This document shows, piece by piece, positions 48,591-60,395 of a stretch of 64,000 bases of DNA (position 1 is the stretch's first letter; each line of letters starts with the position of its first letter). The notes below the pieces were generated by a model, which ran no database searches, was not told the origin of the DNA, and saw only the letters and a list, made by a program, of their open reading frames with translations. The position numbers and the translations under genes are program-made. The DNA is from Heterocephalus glaber (lineage: Eukaryota > Chordata > Mammalia > Rodentia > Bathyergidae): NCBI RefSeq assembly GCF_000247695.1, contig NW_004624848.1:1557940-1621939 (forward strand). Direction: 5' to 3'.

Positions 48591-49744
48591 TGTGAGTGGG
48601 ATGCCTCCGACCTTCCCTGCAAGCGGGTCACACCCACACGCCCACTTCCGCCGGAAGTCATGGCAGAGGATTATCTCCTGGGCAGCGTTTCCTTCAGGGG
48701 AGCCCAGTAGACTGAATCTGGGGAGACAGAGGCAACTGTTATCACTGAAAACTGGTGAGAAAAAAAGAAAACAAAGCAAAATGAGGAGCACTTCGGGATG
48801 GCTGCATAAAGATGCCCCACACGTGCCTACTCCACAAAGAGAAACCAGAGGAGCAATGGCGAGCTGAGTTTTGGTGGGCGTGACTGAGGAAGGGAGAACA
48901 GGAGACGGAGCCGCAGTGCAGGGAGAGGGGCGCGGGCAGGGCCTCATCACCCGTCACCCGGGAGACTTCCTGTTATGGGAAGGGTGACTGGGAGGTAAGA
49001 TCTCGCTAAAAGATTGCCGCACGGCCCCCAGCCTGGAGCCAGCCCAGCGCTGCCTGGAGTGTGCAGAAAGCTCTGCCTGGACGAGGAAGCTTGGGACTCG
49101 GGCTTCTGGGCACAGTGCCGCTCTCAGAACCCACCGTCTGCAGGGCCCTGTCCTGGGCCCATCAAACCACAAGTCAGGAAGGGCTGCAGCCTCACAAAAG
49201 CACCTGCACCCCTTTGTGCACCTGTGACCCCAGCCCCCAAGCCTGTGCATTGTCCTGTGCTGCAGGGGACCGAAGCCCGGCGCGGCAGGAGGGAGCCAGG
49301 TGCCCCAGCCCTGGAGCCTGCCCCGTTCCCCCCTGGCGGCGCTGACCCCTGCGGCACATCAGGGTGCACTTCCTGCGGCCCCTGCTCCCGGCCCTGCTGC
49401 CGTGAACATCATCGGGCCGTTTGAGGCACCTTCTCTGGATTCATCTGCAGGGACGGACATCAAGGCCGCCTGCATCCATCCCCACCCTGGGCCCAAGCCA
49501 GGCCGGACATGGCTCCCACCTCCACAACCCCACGACTGCTGCTGCGGATGCCGGAACCCCGGGGACCAGTGGTGCTACTAGGGACTCACTCCGTGACCTG
49601 GTTACCCAGAGGCCCCTACCAGCAGTGGAGCTTGCCCAAGCAGGGCCTGAAACAGGTGCATCACACCGCATTGGCCCAGCGCAGCCGCACACTCACTGCT
49701 GGGGCTTCCTGCAGAATCTGCTCTGCCTTTGGTCCCACCCTTCC
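48591..49744 (+). other. GC-rich block joined to L1 ORF2; candidate L1 5' UTR
   Basis: High GC with preserved CpGs. Overlapping open frames on both strands (up to 136 codons on +, 134 on -) reflect composition. Phrases at 48850-48930 (ggagcaatggcgagctgagt, gtgggcgtgactgaggaagg) resemble mammalian L1 5' UTR. It meets mid-ORF2 sequence at about 49745, so ORF1 and most of the endonuclease region are absent. This would be an internally deleted L1 if the 5' UTR reading is right; a chance insertion of L1 next to an unrelated GC-rich block is the alternative. Confidence 0.4.
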
Positions 49745-52665
49745 GGGGAACTTCCTCCAGGATATTTTGTATGTTAGGACACAACGTAAGGCTGAACAGA
49801 TTTTTTAAAAATGGAAATCAAATCATGCACCATCTCTAATCACAGCATAGATTAGAAATCAACAGGAAGAAATCTGGAAATTGTACACCTACGTGGAAAC
49901 TGAAGAACACACTCTTGAATTCCTGTAAATCAGTAAAGATATTAAAAAGGAAAAATTTTTAATTTTCCAAAAGAAATGAAAATGGAAACAAAATTCCCAG
50001 ATGTATAGATTACAGTAAAATCAGTAATAACGGGGAAGTTCATAGGCAAATAAGTGCCTATATCAAAAGAACAAAAAGCTTTTAAATAAACAACATAGTA
50101 GTACAACTTAAGGATCTAAAAAAGCAAGAACCAACCAAACCCAAAGTTAATAGAAGAAATGAAATACAGATCAAAGAAGAAGTGAAGAAAGTAGAGATTT
50201 TTTAAAATAGAAAAGAGTAAAGGAATTACTTTTTGAAAAGAGATCATGCAAAGTTTTGTTCAAGCCAACCAAGAAAAAATGAAGATCCAAACAAATAAAA
50301 TAAGAGATGAGAAGGAAACACTATAGCTGATGACATAGCAGTTCAAAAAATTACTATACACTAACACATGGGAAAATCTAGAACAAATTTATAAATTTCA
50401 GGGCAGGTGCAGCCAACTAAAAGGACACAGAAAATGTCAACTTAAAAACATTAAGCACTTGATTTAATCCATATCAAAATGTTTCCCAACTAAAAAAACA
50501 ACCTGATAGCTTCACTACGGAATTTGCATTTGAAGAACTAATGCCAATTTTCTAAAACTATCCCCAAAACAATTGAAAAGAGGAAACTCTGATGTGCTCA
50601 TTTTACATGGCCAAAATTATGCCGATAGCAAAATCAGAATAAGATGAGGCAACAACAAAATATAAAATTATAAACTGATATGCTGATAAACTTAGTTGTA
50701 AAACTTCTCAACAAAATACCAGCAAACTGACAGCACATCAAAAAGATTATATCCTATATCCCTTGAGCAAGTGGGATTTGTCACCAGGATGGAAGGATGG
50801 TTCATCATACACAACATAATAAATATCACACAGCATATCAACAGATTGGAGAATGAAAGCCATATAATCATCTCAAGAGACACAGAAAAAGGATTTCGTG
50901 AAAAAAATCACCATCCCTTTATGATGAAAATCCTTCAAGTGTAGAAGGCACATAACCTTAAAAAAGAGACTATATGTAACAGACTCATAGCCAACATCAT
51001 ACTGATGTGAGGTAGGCTAGATCAGATAAAATGAAAGTGCATCCTCTAAGATCTAAAACAAGACAAGAATGTTTACTTTTACCACACTTGTTCAAGGGAG
51101 TACTGGAAGTCCCAGCTGGCGTAGTTGGGCAACAGAAAAAAGTAATAGCCATCCAGCTTGGAAAGGAGGAAGTCACATTGTCCTTGTTTGCAGATGACAA
51201 GATTGCATATGCGGAAAACCCTAAGGCCTCCACCAAAAACATAGAGCTGATCAATGAATTCAGTAAATTTTCAGGATACAAAATCAATATGCAAATTTCA
51301 GTAGCATTTTTAGACCTCAGTGATAAACTGCCTGAGAAATAAGTTTTAAAAGAGAGTCCCACTCACGATAGCTAGAAAATAATTACAAATAAATTTAACC
51401 CAAAAAAGTAAAAGATTTCTTCAGTGAAATTTATAAAACATTGATGGAAATATTGAAGACACACACACACAAATACACAAATGGAAAGACCTCCCATGTT
51501 CATGGATTATTAGAAGAGTTAATTAACATTGTTAATATATTCATAGTACCCAAATAAAAATACAGATTTGAGGCAGTCTCCTCAAATATCAAAGTCATTC
51601 TTTACAAAACCGGAAGAAGTATCCTAAAATTCATATGAAATTTTTTTTTAAAAAAGCCTAATAGCTAGTACAATCTTCAGCAAGAAGAACAAAGCTGAAT
51701 ACATTATAATACCTGACTTCAAAACTTCCTACAAAGCTATATTCATCCAAACAGTAATTGCTGGCATAAAATAGACACATTTACCTGTGGAATAGAGTAG
51801 AAAATCCAGTAATTAATCCACATATTTAAAGCCAACTAATTTCAACTGTAGTCTCCAAGAACATGCATTAAAGAAAGGGTAGCCTCTTCAATAAATGGTG
51901 CTAGCAGAATGATATCCATGTGTAGAAGAACGGAACTGTACCCGTCTGTCACCTTATATAAACATTAACTGAAACTGCTACACTAGAAGAAAACATAGGG
52001 ACACACTTTGAGCAAAGACTTTTTGATAAAACCCTAAAAGCACAGGCAACAAAACTAAAAACAGAAATGGAATTGCACAGGTACAGGAACAGAGAGCTAA
52101 GGGACAACCTAGAGGGCCGGGGATTTAGCTCAGCGGTTCTGGCGCTGGCCTTGCAAGCACAAAATCCTGAGTTCGATTTCAGGTACCAAAAAAAAAAAGA
52201 CAACCTAGAGAATGAGACAACAATATCTGTGAACTATTCATCTGACAAGGGTTTAATATCCAGAATGTATTAGGAACTCAGTTCTATAGCCAAGGAAAAA
52301 TTATCCAAAAAAGTAAGATGATTTTAAAGTGGAAATGTGATCTAATAGACATTTCTGGAAATAAAATGTATATGTGGTCAATGGGAATATGAAAGAGTTT
52401 CTCAAAGTCACTAATCATCAGAAAAGTGCAAATCAAAACCACTGTGAGATATTACCTCACCCCGGTTAGAATGGCAGTTATCAAAACTTCAGAAAATAAC
52501 ATGATGGTGCAGATGAAGAGGACGGGAAACATGCATTGCACAGTGCTAGGGGGAATGGAAATTAGTGTACCCACCATGTGAGACTGTGTGCAGAGTTCTC
52601 AAAAAGTTGAAATAGAACTATCATATGTAACCATAGTGATCCCACTACTGGATGTACAAGATGTG
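49745..52665 (+). mobile_element. Degenerate L1 ORF2 and 3' UTR
   Basis: Starts in the late endonuclease region (tatgttaggacacaacgtaa), passes through the middle domain (49850-50400), and reaches the reverse transcriptase: an FADD motif at 51188-51199 within a 103-codon open stretch that also shows GYKIN at 51276-51290. It then runs into the C-terminal and 3' UTR region (gcaaatcaaaaccactgtga plus gatattacctcacc). Stops and frameshifts are frequent. A young SINE interrupts it at 52115-52198. No ORF1. Confidence 0.9.
52103..52210 (+). mobile_element. Young ID-like SINE with perfect target duplications
   Basis: The body (52115-52198) starts ggccggggatttagctcagc and ends gttcgatttcaggtacc plus an A-tail. 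Perfect 12-bp direct repeats gacaacctagag lie at 52103-52114 and 52199-52210. The A box (tagctcagcgg) and B box (gttcgattt) are well kept. Confidence 0.95.
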
Positions 52666-52799
52666 ATCCAAACATTTGGCGAGTGCTGCTGTCCAGTACT
52701 CTCCAAGGGAGAGGCGATGATCTTCCATGCAAGAGGGTGCGTTGGACCTTAGGAACAACACTCAGCATGTTCACAGCAGTCAGGTTGTGTGTTAAGGTA

Positions 52800-53160
52800 T
52801 GCTATGAATCCTGGACCATGAACAACACATTTTGTTGCATGCCTGTGCTACTTCAAATTCCTGCTAAATAAGGTCCTCATCCATCTTACTCACTGGATCT
52901 GGCACCCTGTGAATTCTAGCTCTTCTCCAGAGTCAAAAAAGCCCTGGAAGGTCAATGTTTGGAATGCATTCAGGACTTCCAAGAAGCCACTACCACACAA
53001 CCAAAGACACTCATAAAAGAGGACTTCCGGAACTGCTTCAGAAAGTGGCAGGAACGATGTGGTACGTACTAAGCAAAGGGGGAGTATGTGGAGAAGGATT
53101 AATGGCACTGTGTCTTACTGTAATGATCCATTATGCTGCAGATTATTTATGAAATAGTAA
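52800..53160 (+). pseudogene. Mariner transposase 3' fragment, copy B
   Basis: Translation in broken frames gives HPSYSLDLAPCEF, the block with the third catalytic acidic residue, followed by ...FQEATTTQPKTLIKEDFRNC then FRKWQERW, the typical mariner C-terminus. A 1-bp shift near 52815 disturbs the preceding catalytic block. Non-functional. Shares blocks with copy A at 15591-15860. Confidence 0.75.
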
Positions 53161-54114
53161 AGGACTCACTGATTACCCACAACACATTGAAACTTATTTG
53201 CCCAAAGATACTTCCCCCTAGAAGTTATTCTTCATAGCTGTCTTAAGCACTTGGAAAATGCCTGAATAAATTTTCACATCTCAAGTAAGCTTTCCTCCCT
53301 GCCTGCTGAGAGATCCAGATTGTTTTCCCATATGGCAGCTGATTTAACCCCCTACACCTTTCTCACCAGAAACCTCCCACACTAAGTTCAAAACCATCAA
53401 CTCTTTCCTGACATTTCTCTCTCTAACTCTTCGTCGCAGTCGGTCAGTGTGAATAAGCAAGGGAGCGCGTGACATCAAAATATTTGCGTAAATGGAACCA
53501 GTCATAATTTATTGCTTCTAAAATTATTTCGTGGGATTGTGGTAGGCACTGTTTTTGCTGAGGCTTTGAAGTTAATCTCAGTGGAACAGAAGCCTGCACT
53601 CTATGTTATTATAGCATATTTCGAGGGAGGAAAATCTCTCTAATCACAGTTTACCTACGAGGTATTTAGGTTAAGTCTTCCAGAAAAGTGACTGCAGCAG
53701 TTGCCATCGTGCTGCAAACTGTGATCCTTCCCTTCCAAGCTTAGCATGAGGCAGGCACTGGTTTAGACAGCTCAAAGTCCGTAACATGAGGAATTTCCCA
53801 GGTGGTAACAATGAAGGTCCAAAAAGCACTGAGCTTTTGGAGGAAGGAAGAGAGAAGAGGGGAGGGAAAGTGAGCAGAAGGTGGAAGGAAAAAAAGGAGG
53901 GATGGAAAAGATGTTGCCTGGATGTTGCAGTCCATGTGTGGATACTTCCTTTTCCAATGCTCTGAAGTACCCGAGGGGTGGCGCAGAGAAGCCAGGAATA
54001 AGTGCCGTGCTGCGAGTCCTGCACTTGGTTAGGCGCCTGTTGTTTACCACATCCTGAGCTAGGTTGCTTACCTGCGATAAATGAACATTCAGCAGCCTTT
54101 CCTAGTGGTTGGTA
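53161..54114. other. Intronic, nothing recognised
   Basis: Three overlapping - strand frames at 53671-54050 are driven by a purine-rich patch (53835-53910). No feature supported. Confidence 0.5.
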
Positions 54115-54490
54115 TAATTATTGTTTTTAATTACATTAATTGTACACATTTCTATAGGATACAATCTGCAACTTTAAGACATGTGCATTATTCAGTGATC
54201 GAGTCAGGGTAATTAGTCTATACGTCACCTCCAACTTTCATCATTTCTTTGTGTAAGATCAGTAGAAATCCTGCTCAATTTTGAAATATACATTACACTA
54301 CTGTTCACTGTGTTTATCCCACTGGGTAAGAAAAATTTGGAATTTATTCCCCCAGTTATAACTTTGTACCCATTGAGTAAGTTCTCCTCATCCTTTTTTC
54401 CCTTCTCCCCTCTCCAGTCTCTGGTAACCAATGTTCCTCTCTACTTCTTTGAGGTTTGTTTAGATTCTACCTAAGAGTTACTTTATATAG
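54115..54490 (-). mobile_element. Antisense L1 3' UTR (older L1M type)
   Basis: ttaattacattaattgtaca ... gatcgagtcagggtaattag ... catcatttctttgtgtaaga ... tctccagtctctggtaacca ... tctacttctttgaggtt follows the reverse complement of older mammalian L1 3' UTR. Confidence 0.82.
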
Positions 54491-55156
54491 TGTTATTATT
54501 TTGCCCTGTTTCGCAAGACAGTAAGCAGGATGAAATGATAAATTAAAATTGTCCAAGTTGACCAACCTAGTAAGGGATAGAGATGGTATTCACACCTTTG
54601 CCCTATGGTGTAGTATTGTGTGGGAATAGATTTATCATTGTCGCTACTAGTGGTTATGTTACTTGCTAGACCAAAAATTTATTATTGTCTTACCTGTTCA
54701 TGACAGAACAAAGTAAAAAGAATCCTTTGTTCGAAAGCATACATGTTTCATTAATGCAATAATAATCGCAGGAATAGTTTATTTCCTCTTGGATGATTTT
54801 AACACTAATGTGGGCATTGCTTTATAGCATTTGTAATTCCAACTTCAAACTATTTTTAACAGAAATGTGAGGTTCCCAAATCTTTGAAAATGTGTGCAAA
54901 GTTCAATTGTGCTTTGCTTTTGCCACAGTCAGATTATGTTACAGTTTACTCTTCTGTAAGCAGAGAATTAATATGTGCTTATTGGACGTTCCTTAAGTGG
55001 AAGGAAGTCTGAGAGCCAGAGTACAGAGGTTAATAGAATCCTTGCCCTCAGCAAACATCTAAACTTGCCAGAGATACCCACGCTGGTGAAACAGAAACAA
55101 GAAACAAAATTAAGTGAGCTGCAATGCTTGGTGCAAGGGTAGAATCCACCAGAAAA
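54491..55156. other. Intronic, mostly unassigned
   Basis: Possible L2-age remnant at 54975-55110 (aatagaatccttgccctcag). Otherwise nothing. Confidence 0.4.
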
Positions 55157-55488
55157 GTGTAGCTACAGTTTGGATGGAATGACCCTAAAAGGCCTATGGG
55201 TGGCACTACTGCGAGGTGGTGAAAACTTGAGTTGTCAGGGCCTGAAAGGAGGTGCGTAGGCTCCCTCGAGGACCATGGGACCTGCCTTTCTCCTCTGCCT
55301 CTCCTCTGTCAGGGCTTAGTGCTTCTGCTCCTCCTTGCACTCCCACCATGCTGCGCTGCACCACAGGACCAAAATTCTGGGGTCCGTCATGGACTGGACC
55401 CTCCACAACTGAGAGCCAAAATGCCTTTTCTAAGTTAATTGCCTCAGGCATCTTGTAATAGTGATGAAAATCTGATTAACACAATACA
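55157..55488 (+). mobile_element. MaLR-like solo LTR, copy 3
   Basis: Starts near cagtttggatggaatgaccc and ends gttaattgcctcaggcatct plus ...gaaaatctgattaacacaat. The middle has tgcgctgcaccacaggacca and gactggaccctccacaactg plus agagccaaaa, the order seen in this LTR type. No retroviral genes. Confidence 0.55.
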
Positions 55489-57142
55489 GAAGCCTGAAAA
55501 GAAACAAACGCACGGCCTACAGAGGAAGTTTTCTTCAGGCTGGCTGCCTGGAAACTTCAGATGTTGATCTTCACCTTCATCACATAGCCACTAGAAAGTG
55601 GCCTGTAGAGGAGAGGACTCAGAGTGTGATTTGCCCTGCATGTGGGACAGTGGTTTCAAAAGCAGGCTTCTCTGAACCAAGTTCTCCAAATACCAACTTC
55701 GAACCCAGAATTAAATGTCCTGCGTTAATGGAAAAGAACACTATGAAAGGTCTTAATTTCATAGAAAAGAAAGCAAATAACTAGTGAGGATTTTGTACAC
55801 AGCTTACATAGCTTGTATTAGGTCTGTTTTAGGAAAGTGGCACTATAAACTGAGGCCTGTTTTTTAAAGATGAGTCCTCAGCTGTAGGGAGAGGTGTGTA
55901 TTTAGGGAGGAAGAAAGGATGGGATTATAGAGGTCCCCTGGGAGCCCATTGGATAATTTGTTTTATGTTAATGAAGCCTGGAATAATGAGATTTCAACAT
56001 AAAGAGAGGATATAGACAAAAACATTTTTAAATAGAAAAAAATGTTGGAAGCAGCAATTTGTAGGACGACTGTGATGAGGAACTAGAAACAGTCATGTAG
56101 CTGTTCAGAATTCTTTAATCAATTTAAGGAGTAGGTGAGAAGAGTTAGAAGAAAACTAACTTCATTGTTGTCATTTTCTTAACCACAAGGTTTAAGTTTA
56201 CTTGTGAATATTTAATGAATATTGCTTTTCAGTGTCTATTCACAACCCCACCTGCCACTGGGATGGAATGTAGGAATATGGCCCCAATTCACTGAGTTTC
56301 CTTGCAATATGAGAACGTCCTTACTCAGAGGTGTGCTTGAAACAAAGATTTCTACACTGCAGAGCTAAAATACAGCAAGTTGCATAACCAGTATTATGCT
56401 TCTGTGCCCAGTGTGTACAGCTGGTCAAAGTGCTCACCATGGTAACTGTGACTGTGTGAGAAGCTGATGATGAACATCATTATGAATTCCTAAAAGACTA
56501 GGTGTAATTCATTACTCTGACGAAAGCCTAGTGTCCTTGTTTTTCAAAAGCCATTTGCAGCTTTTTTTGAGAAAATTTGTCATAATTACATTCAATATGA
56601 ATAGCCTGAATTGGGGGGAAAAGTGAAAAAAATTCAAGAGTATAAATATTGGTTGTGTAAGGCCGGCTTCAGGGCTGTCTGGCCGCCGGCCCTGTGGCTG
56701 TGCATTTGCATATAAACCTGGTGCCCGTCCGTGTAGGAGGGCAGGTGTGCGTGTGCGCTCCCCACTCTGAGCTAGTGCCGTGCTAAGAACTGGGGGTACA
56801 AAGGATGTGAGAGGGGTCTCATGGCCGTGCCAAAATAAAATTCACAGTCGCCACAGGTGTGGCCCAGACCGCACTGCAGTGTTCCCACCTCTGCCCGTGG
56901 GACCCTCGAGGAGGTGGCCTCTAGCTGCAGTCTAGAGGGAAAGTGTACCAAGTGCAGGGGCTAAGCTGACACTGTCGCCCTCAGGAAAGCCTTTTGCTGC
57001 GGGCTTTGATTAGCTCCTGAAACACCACGCGCCCAGCCCTTCCCGGTTCCCACTGTGCAGCTTCTGAGCATGTCCAGCGAAGCGCCTGCCCAGCTGGGCC
57101 TGGAGCCCATTGGTCATAACCTGGTGATATAAAGTAGGAGCT
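55489..57142. other. Intronic, GC rises at 56660-57140
   Basis: AT-rich up to 56650, then GC-rich (56660-57120) with an L2-age phrase (gtgctaagaactgggggtac). An octamer-like atttgcatataaac lies at 56704. No coding signal. Confidence 0.4.
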
Positions 57143-57177
57143 TGACCTATGACCTATGACCTATGACCTATGACCTA
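57143..57177. repeat. Five perfect TGACCTA heptamers
   Basis: 35 bp made of five identical TGACCTA units. On the - strand each unit contains AGGTCA, the nuclear-receptor half-site, and successive half-sites are separated by one base (DR1 spacing). A tatataaag-like gatataaag lies 14 bases upstream. Confidence 0.97.
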
Positions 57178-59370
57178 GGGGGCTGTTACTGCTGAGTCCC
57201 TGCACAGAGAATGTGATCACAGCTGCCCTTGGTGACACACACCGTCGCAACAGGGTTGAGGTTCCTGGTGACTGAAGTCCTGAGGTGCTCACAGTGACTC
57301 AGTGGCCACAGGTGTCGTGGAAAGTTCTGTGCTTCATCAGCGCCAGGAGCTGCAGTTTGCCATGGGCAGGGAGGGGAGCAAGCGGGGCCCTCTTTGTCTT
57401 TTCCTTTTCCCCTCAGTGAGTTGTTCAGTTCTGCCCGCTGGCTGGCACGGTTCCATCCCTGCTGCCAGGCAGGGGTCGCATGCCAGGCAGGACGGGGACC
57501 TGAGAAGAAAACCCATTGCCTTTAAGAAAAGTGTTCAAGTTTACTTTTAGAATTATCTTTGTGCTATAATATTTTAAAGACAGATGTGCATTTCTCATGC
57601 CTTCCGCTGTAGTTTAAATGAAAACAGAAGCAGCCGACTCACTGAAATCAGAGTACAGCAGCTGCCACAAGTGGACCTGCCTGCTGTTGGCCTGCTTTTG
57701 CACATGTAATGAACACCAACTTTCAGATAAGTTTCAGATACGTACTAGGGTCCCTTTCTACTTGGTTCAATCAAAACCAAATGATAGTGTGTAATAATAA
57801 TCCTGACCCAGTGAAATTACCGACATACAACTAATGAGAACTTTCTCATATCATGACATGATGTGAGGGTCTCGGATTTTACTAATATTGTCTTTTATAT
57901 AAGATAATACAATTAGGAAATGATAAGTCATTGATTTTTGGTATTTACAGCAAGGGAAATTGAAGCTCAGTGGAATAAATGGGTAGATAAATATTTTTTT
58001 AAATTTATGAGAAGACATGGGCTGATAATAACTTTAATTTAAAAGCTATCTGCTTCTTTAGTCAAAGAGAAGGAAGTCTCAGAGAAAACATCTGGAGGAA
58101 AAGAGGAAATGAAATGGTTGATACATTTAAAGCACTAAAAAAAACCTGCTGAATTTTCTAGTAGCACAGGAAGCTATTAAAAAGATATGTTAGGGATTCT
58201 GGGTGTTCAGACACCTTGAAGGGGTAATTTTAACAGGATAAGAAAAGAAAGAGAAAGCAAATGGAAAAATTTTAAAATGAAAAGAGGAAAAGAAAACAAC
58301 CCTAGGGCCAAATAGCCCCTGTCTAGGGATATTGCCCAGGAAGGTGTGTTTAGCCAAGTGGGCCCCAAGCCTGGACTTCTTATTTTCCTGTTGGTTCTGC
58401 AAAAGGTGAAGTCCTTGCCTTAGCAGGGCTCCTTACAATGTGATCACCTAATAATCTGTTTCCTTTGTTGTTTTGTTTTCTTGTGAAGACAGCCTATTTA
58501 TTATTGTTCTTGAATCCTCATTCAGTTAACAATTCCTGTGAAAAATATGTAATCCCACAAATCCTTTGTCATTAGAAATAAAGGTAAATAATGATCCTAG
58601 AAAAACGCAAGACTCAGACTACTTTCATACTTTTAACATGTGCTATGAAAGGAAAGATTGTTTACCTGATTTCTGAGATTCCAAGTTTCACACTAAAGAG
58701 GTTAAATTATTTTCTTTGGTCAAGATTTGAAGTCACAGAAAATATTATGTATTCTTGACTAAATTTTTCTTACTTTATTTTAATCTCCATAGATCTCCAT
58801 TATCAAGTGAAAGTAGAGTTTATTAAAATTGCTAAGTAAACCTTACTTTTAAAGTGTTTATACCATCTTTACCTAATTCCACTTCTGTAGTCTGCATGTT
58901 TCTCATGATGTTTAAAGAATTTCAGGAGATTAATTTGAAAATGAATAATGAATATCCTTGAAGTATATTCCTTAGGAGGTAATATAAAAATAAAATCTAA
59001 ATTAAAAATATATTGAATGTATGTTGTATACAATATTTATAAAATATAAAAATGAAAGTGATGTTAAGTGGAGTTTTACCTATTCTGTTTGTACTTTAAA
59101 TATCTGTACCTTCAGTAGATGCAAGCATATATATTTCTGTGTATATATTATATGCCCTTCTGCATATAAACCCACACTTCATATAGACACATATTTATAT
59201 AATAATAACTGAAAAAAAGGCAGAAAAGGCAAATAAACAAGCCATCAAAATCCCTGGTAGTCTTTTGAGACATTCTTATAGCTTCAGCTACAGAAGTGAG
59301 TGAAAAACTAGGAAGGTTAGCGAAACTCTTGAGCTGAGGTAGTAACATCCTGCATTTACCCAGAGCCTCT
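57178..59370. other. Intronic, nothing recognised
   Basis: GC-moderate up to 57520, then AT-rich. A purine-rich patch lies at 58235-58300. No coding or repeat call supported. Confidence 0.45.
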
Positions 59371-59430
59371 TCTTTTTTTTTTTTTTTGGTACCGGGGATT
59401 GAACTTGGGACCTTGCACTTTGGAGGAAGC
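59371..59430 (-). mobile_element. Truncated ID-like SINE
   Basis: A T-run (59372-59387) leads into ggtaccggggattgaacttg plus ggaccttgcac, then the element stops. This is the 3' half only, on the - strand. Confidence 0.8.
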
Positions 59431-60239
59431 ACTCACACTCTTTTTCCTGCTGCTTCCCATTGTGTGGTTGCTTCAGCTCCAGTTGGTATTTATGTCTGAG
59501 GAGGGGTAAGAGCGGTTTCTTATCAGAAGAGTGGGAGGGAGCATATGCCTAATGTATGCTACAGGGTGACCCATTGAACTGTAACTTTGTCTTACAAAAT
59601 ATGAGAAAGGAGATTTTTGTCTTACAGAAGGGTGTGCTGGTCTGTGGTTGCCATGGGTACCTTCTGTTTATGAGCCAGCACTTTGGAAGAGTCCTGTGAC
59701 CGAGACTGTGACCTGTAGGGCAGGGGCTGATGTTTCCTGTGCACACGGCTTCCCGGCCTTCCTGTGATTAGGGTTCCCCAGTTGCCCAGGGCCCGCAGTG
59801 TTCGGGCGCAGGCCCTGCACACCTCAGCACCCCCTTCCAATACTGTGTTTGCTCAGTTGCCCACACTTCTAACAGTGATTTTATTCTCTCATATTGAGCA
59901 ACAAATCTTTAAGGACCTCATAATGCATGTTTATAAATTTGTGTCTATGGATATTACCTCTAACAATTACTGTATTTTCTGATAAGAGCACTATATAGAC
60001 CTTAAAAAATAATAATACTTTTCTGGAAAATTGAGTGGTAGGATATGTTCTAATAACACATTCTGGGGCTAAGACGAATCCATTTTGACATAATTCACAC
60101 ATCAGAGGAAGTGTTATTTGATTCTTGAATCTGAAAATAAAGATTTTTGAAAGCATCTTCTAGACTGTCTCAGTCCTTTACTTGCTCAGGAATCTGAGGC
60201 CTAGAGCTGTTTTATCTGGGACACGTGTGACCTTAGCCA
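59431..60239. other. Intronic, nothing recognised
   Basis: No supported feature. Confidence 0.45.
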
Positions 60240-60395
60240 GCCATGCTGAGGGTTCAGTTCATGGCACAGTGTATGCTTAGCATGTCCCAGGCCCTGGTTC
60301 CATACCAGCAGCATGGGGGTGGGGGACAAAGAGAGAACAAAGGGAGAAAAAGAAAAAAAGAGAGAAAGATAAATAGGGAAAGAAAAGAAAAATAG
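60240..60395 (+). mobile_element. Diverged ID SINE with long purine-rich tail
   Basis: gctgagggttcagttcatgg ... gcttagcatgtcccaggccc plus tggttccataccagcag, followed by an expanded A/G-rich tail to about 60395. Confidence 0.65.

Noticed and set aside
49014..49808. Cluster of long overlapping frames on both strands
   Set aside because: High GC lowers stop frequency in all frames; no domain and no start or splice context.
51031..51342. 103-codon frame as a host gene
   Set aside because: It is the reverse transcriptase part of a decayed L1 (FADD, GYKIN).
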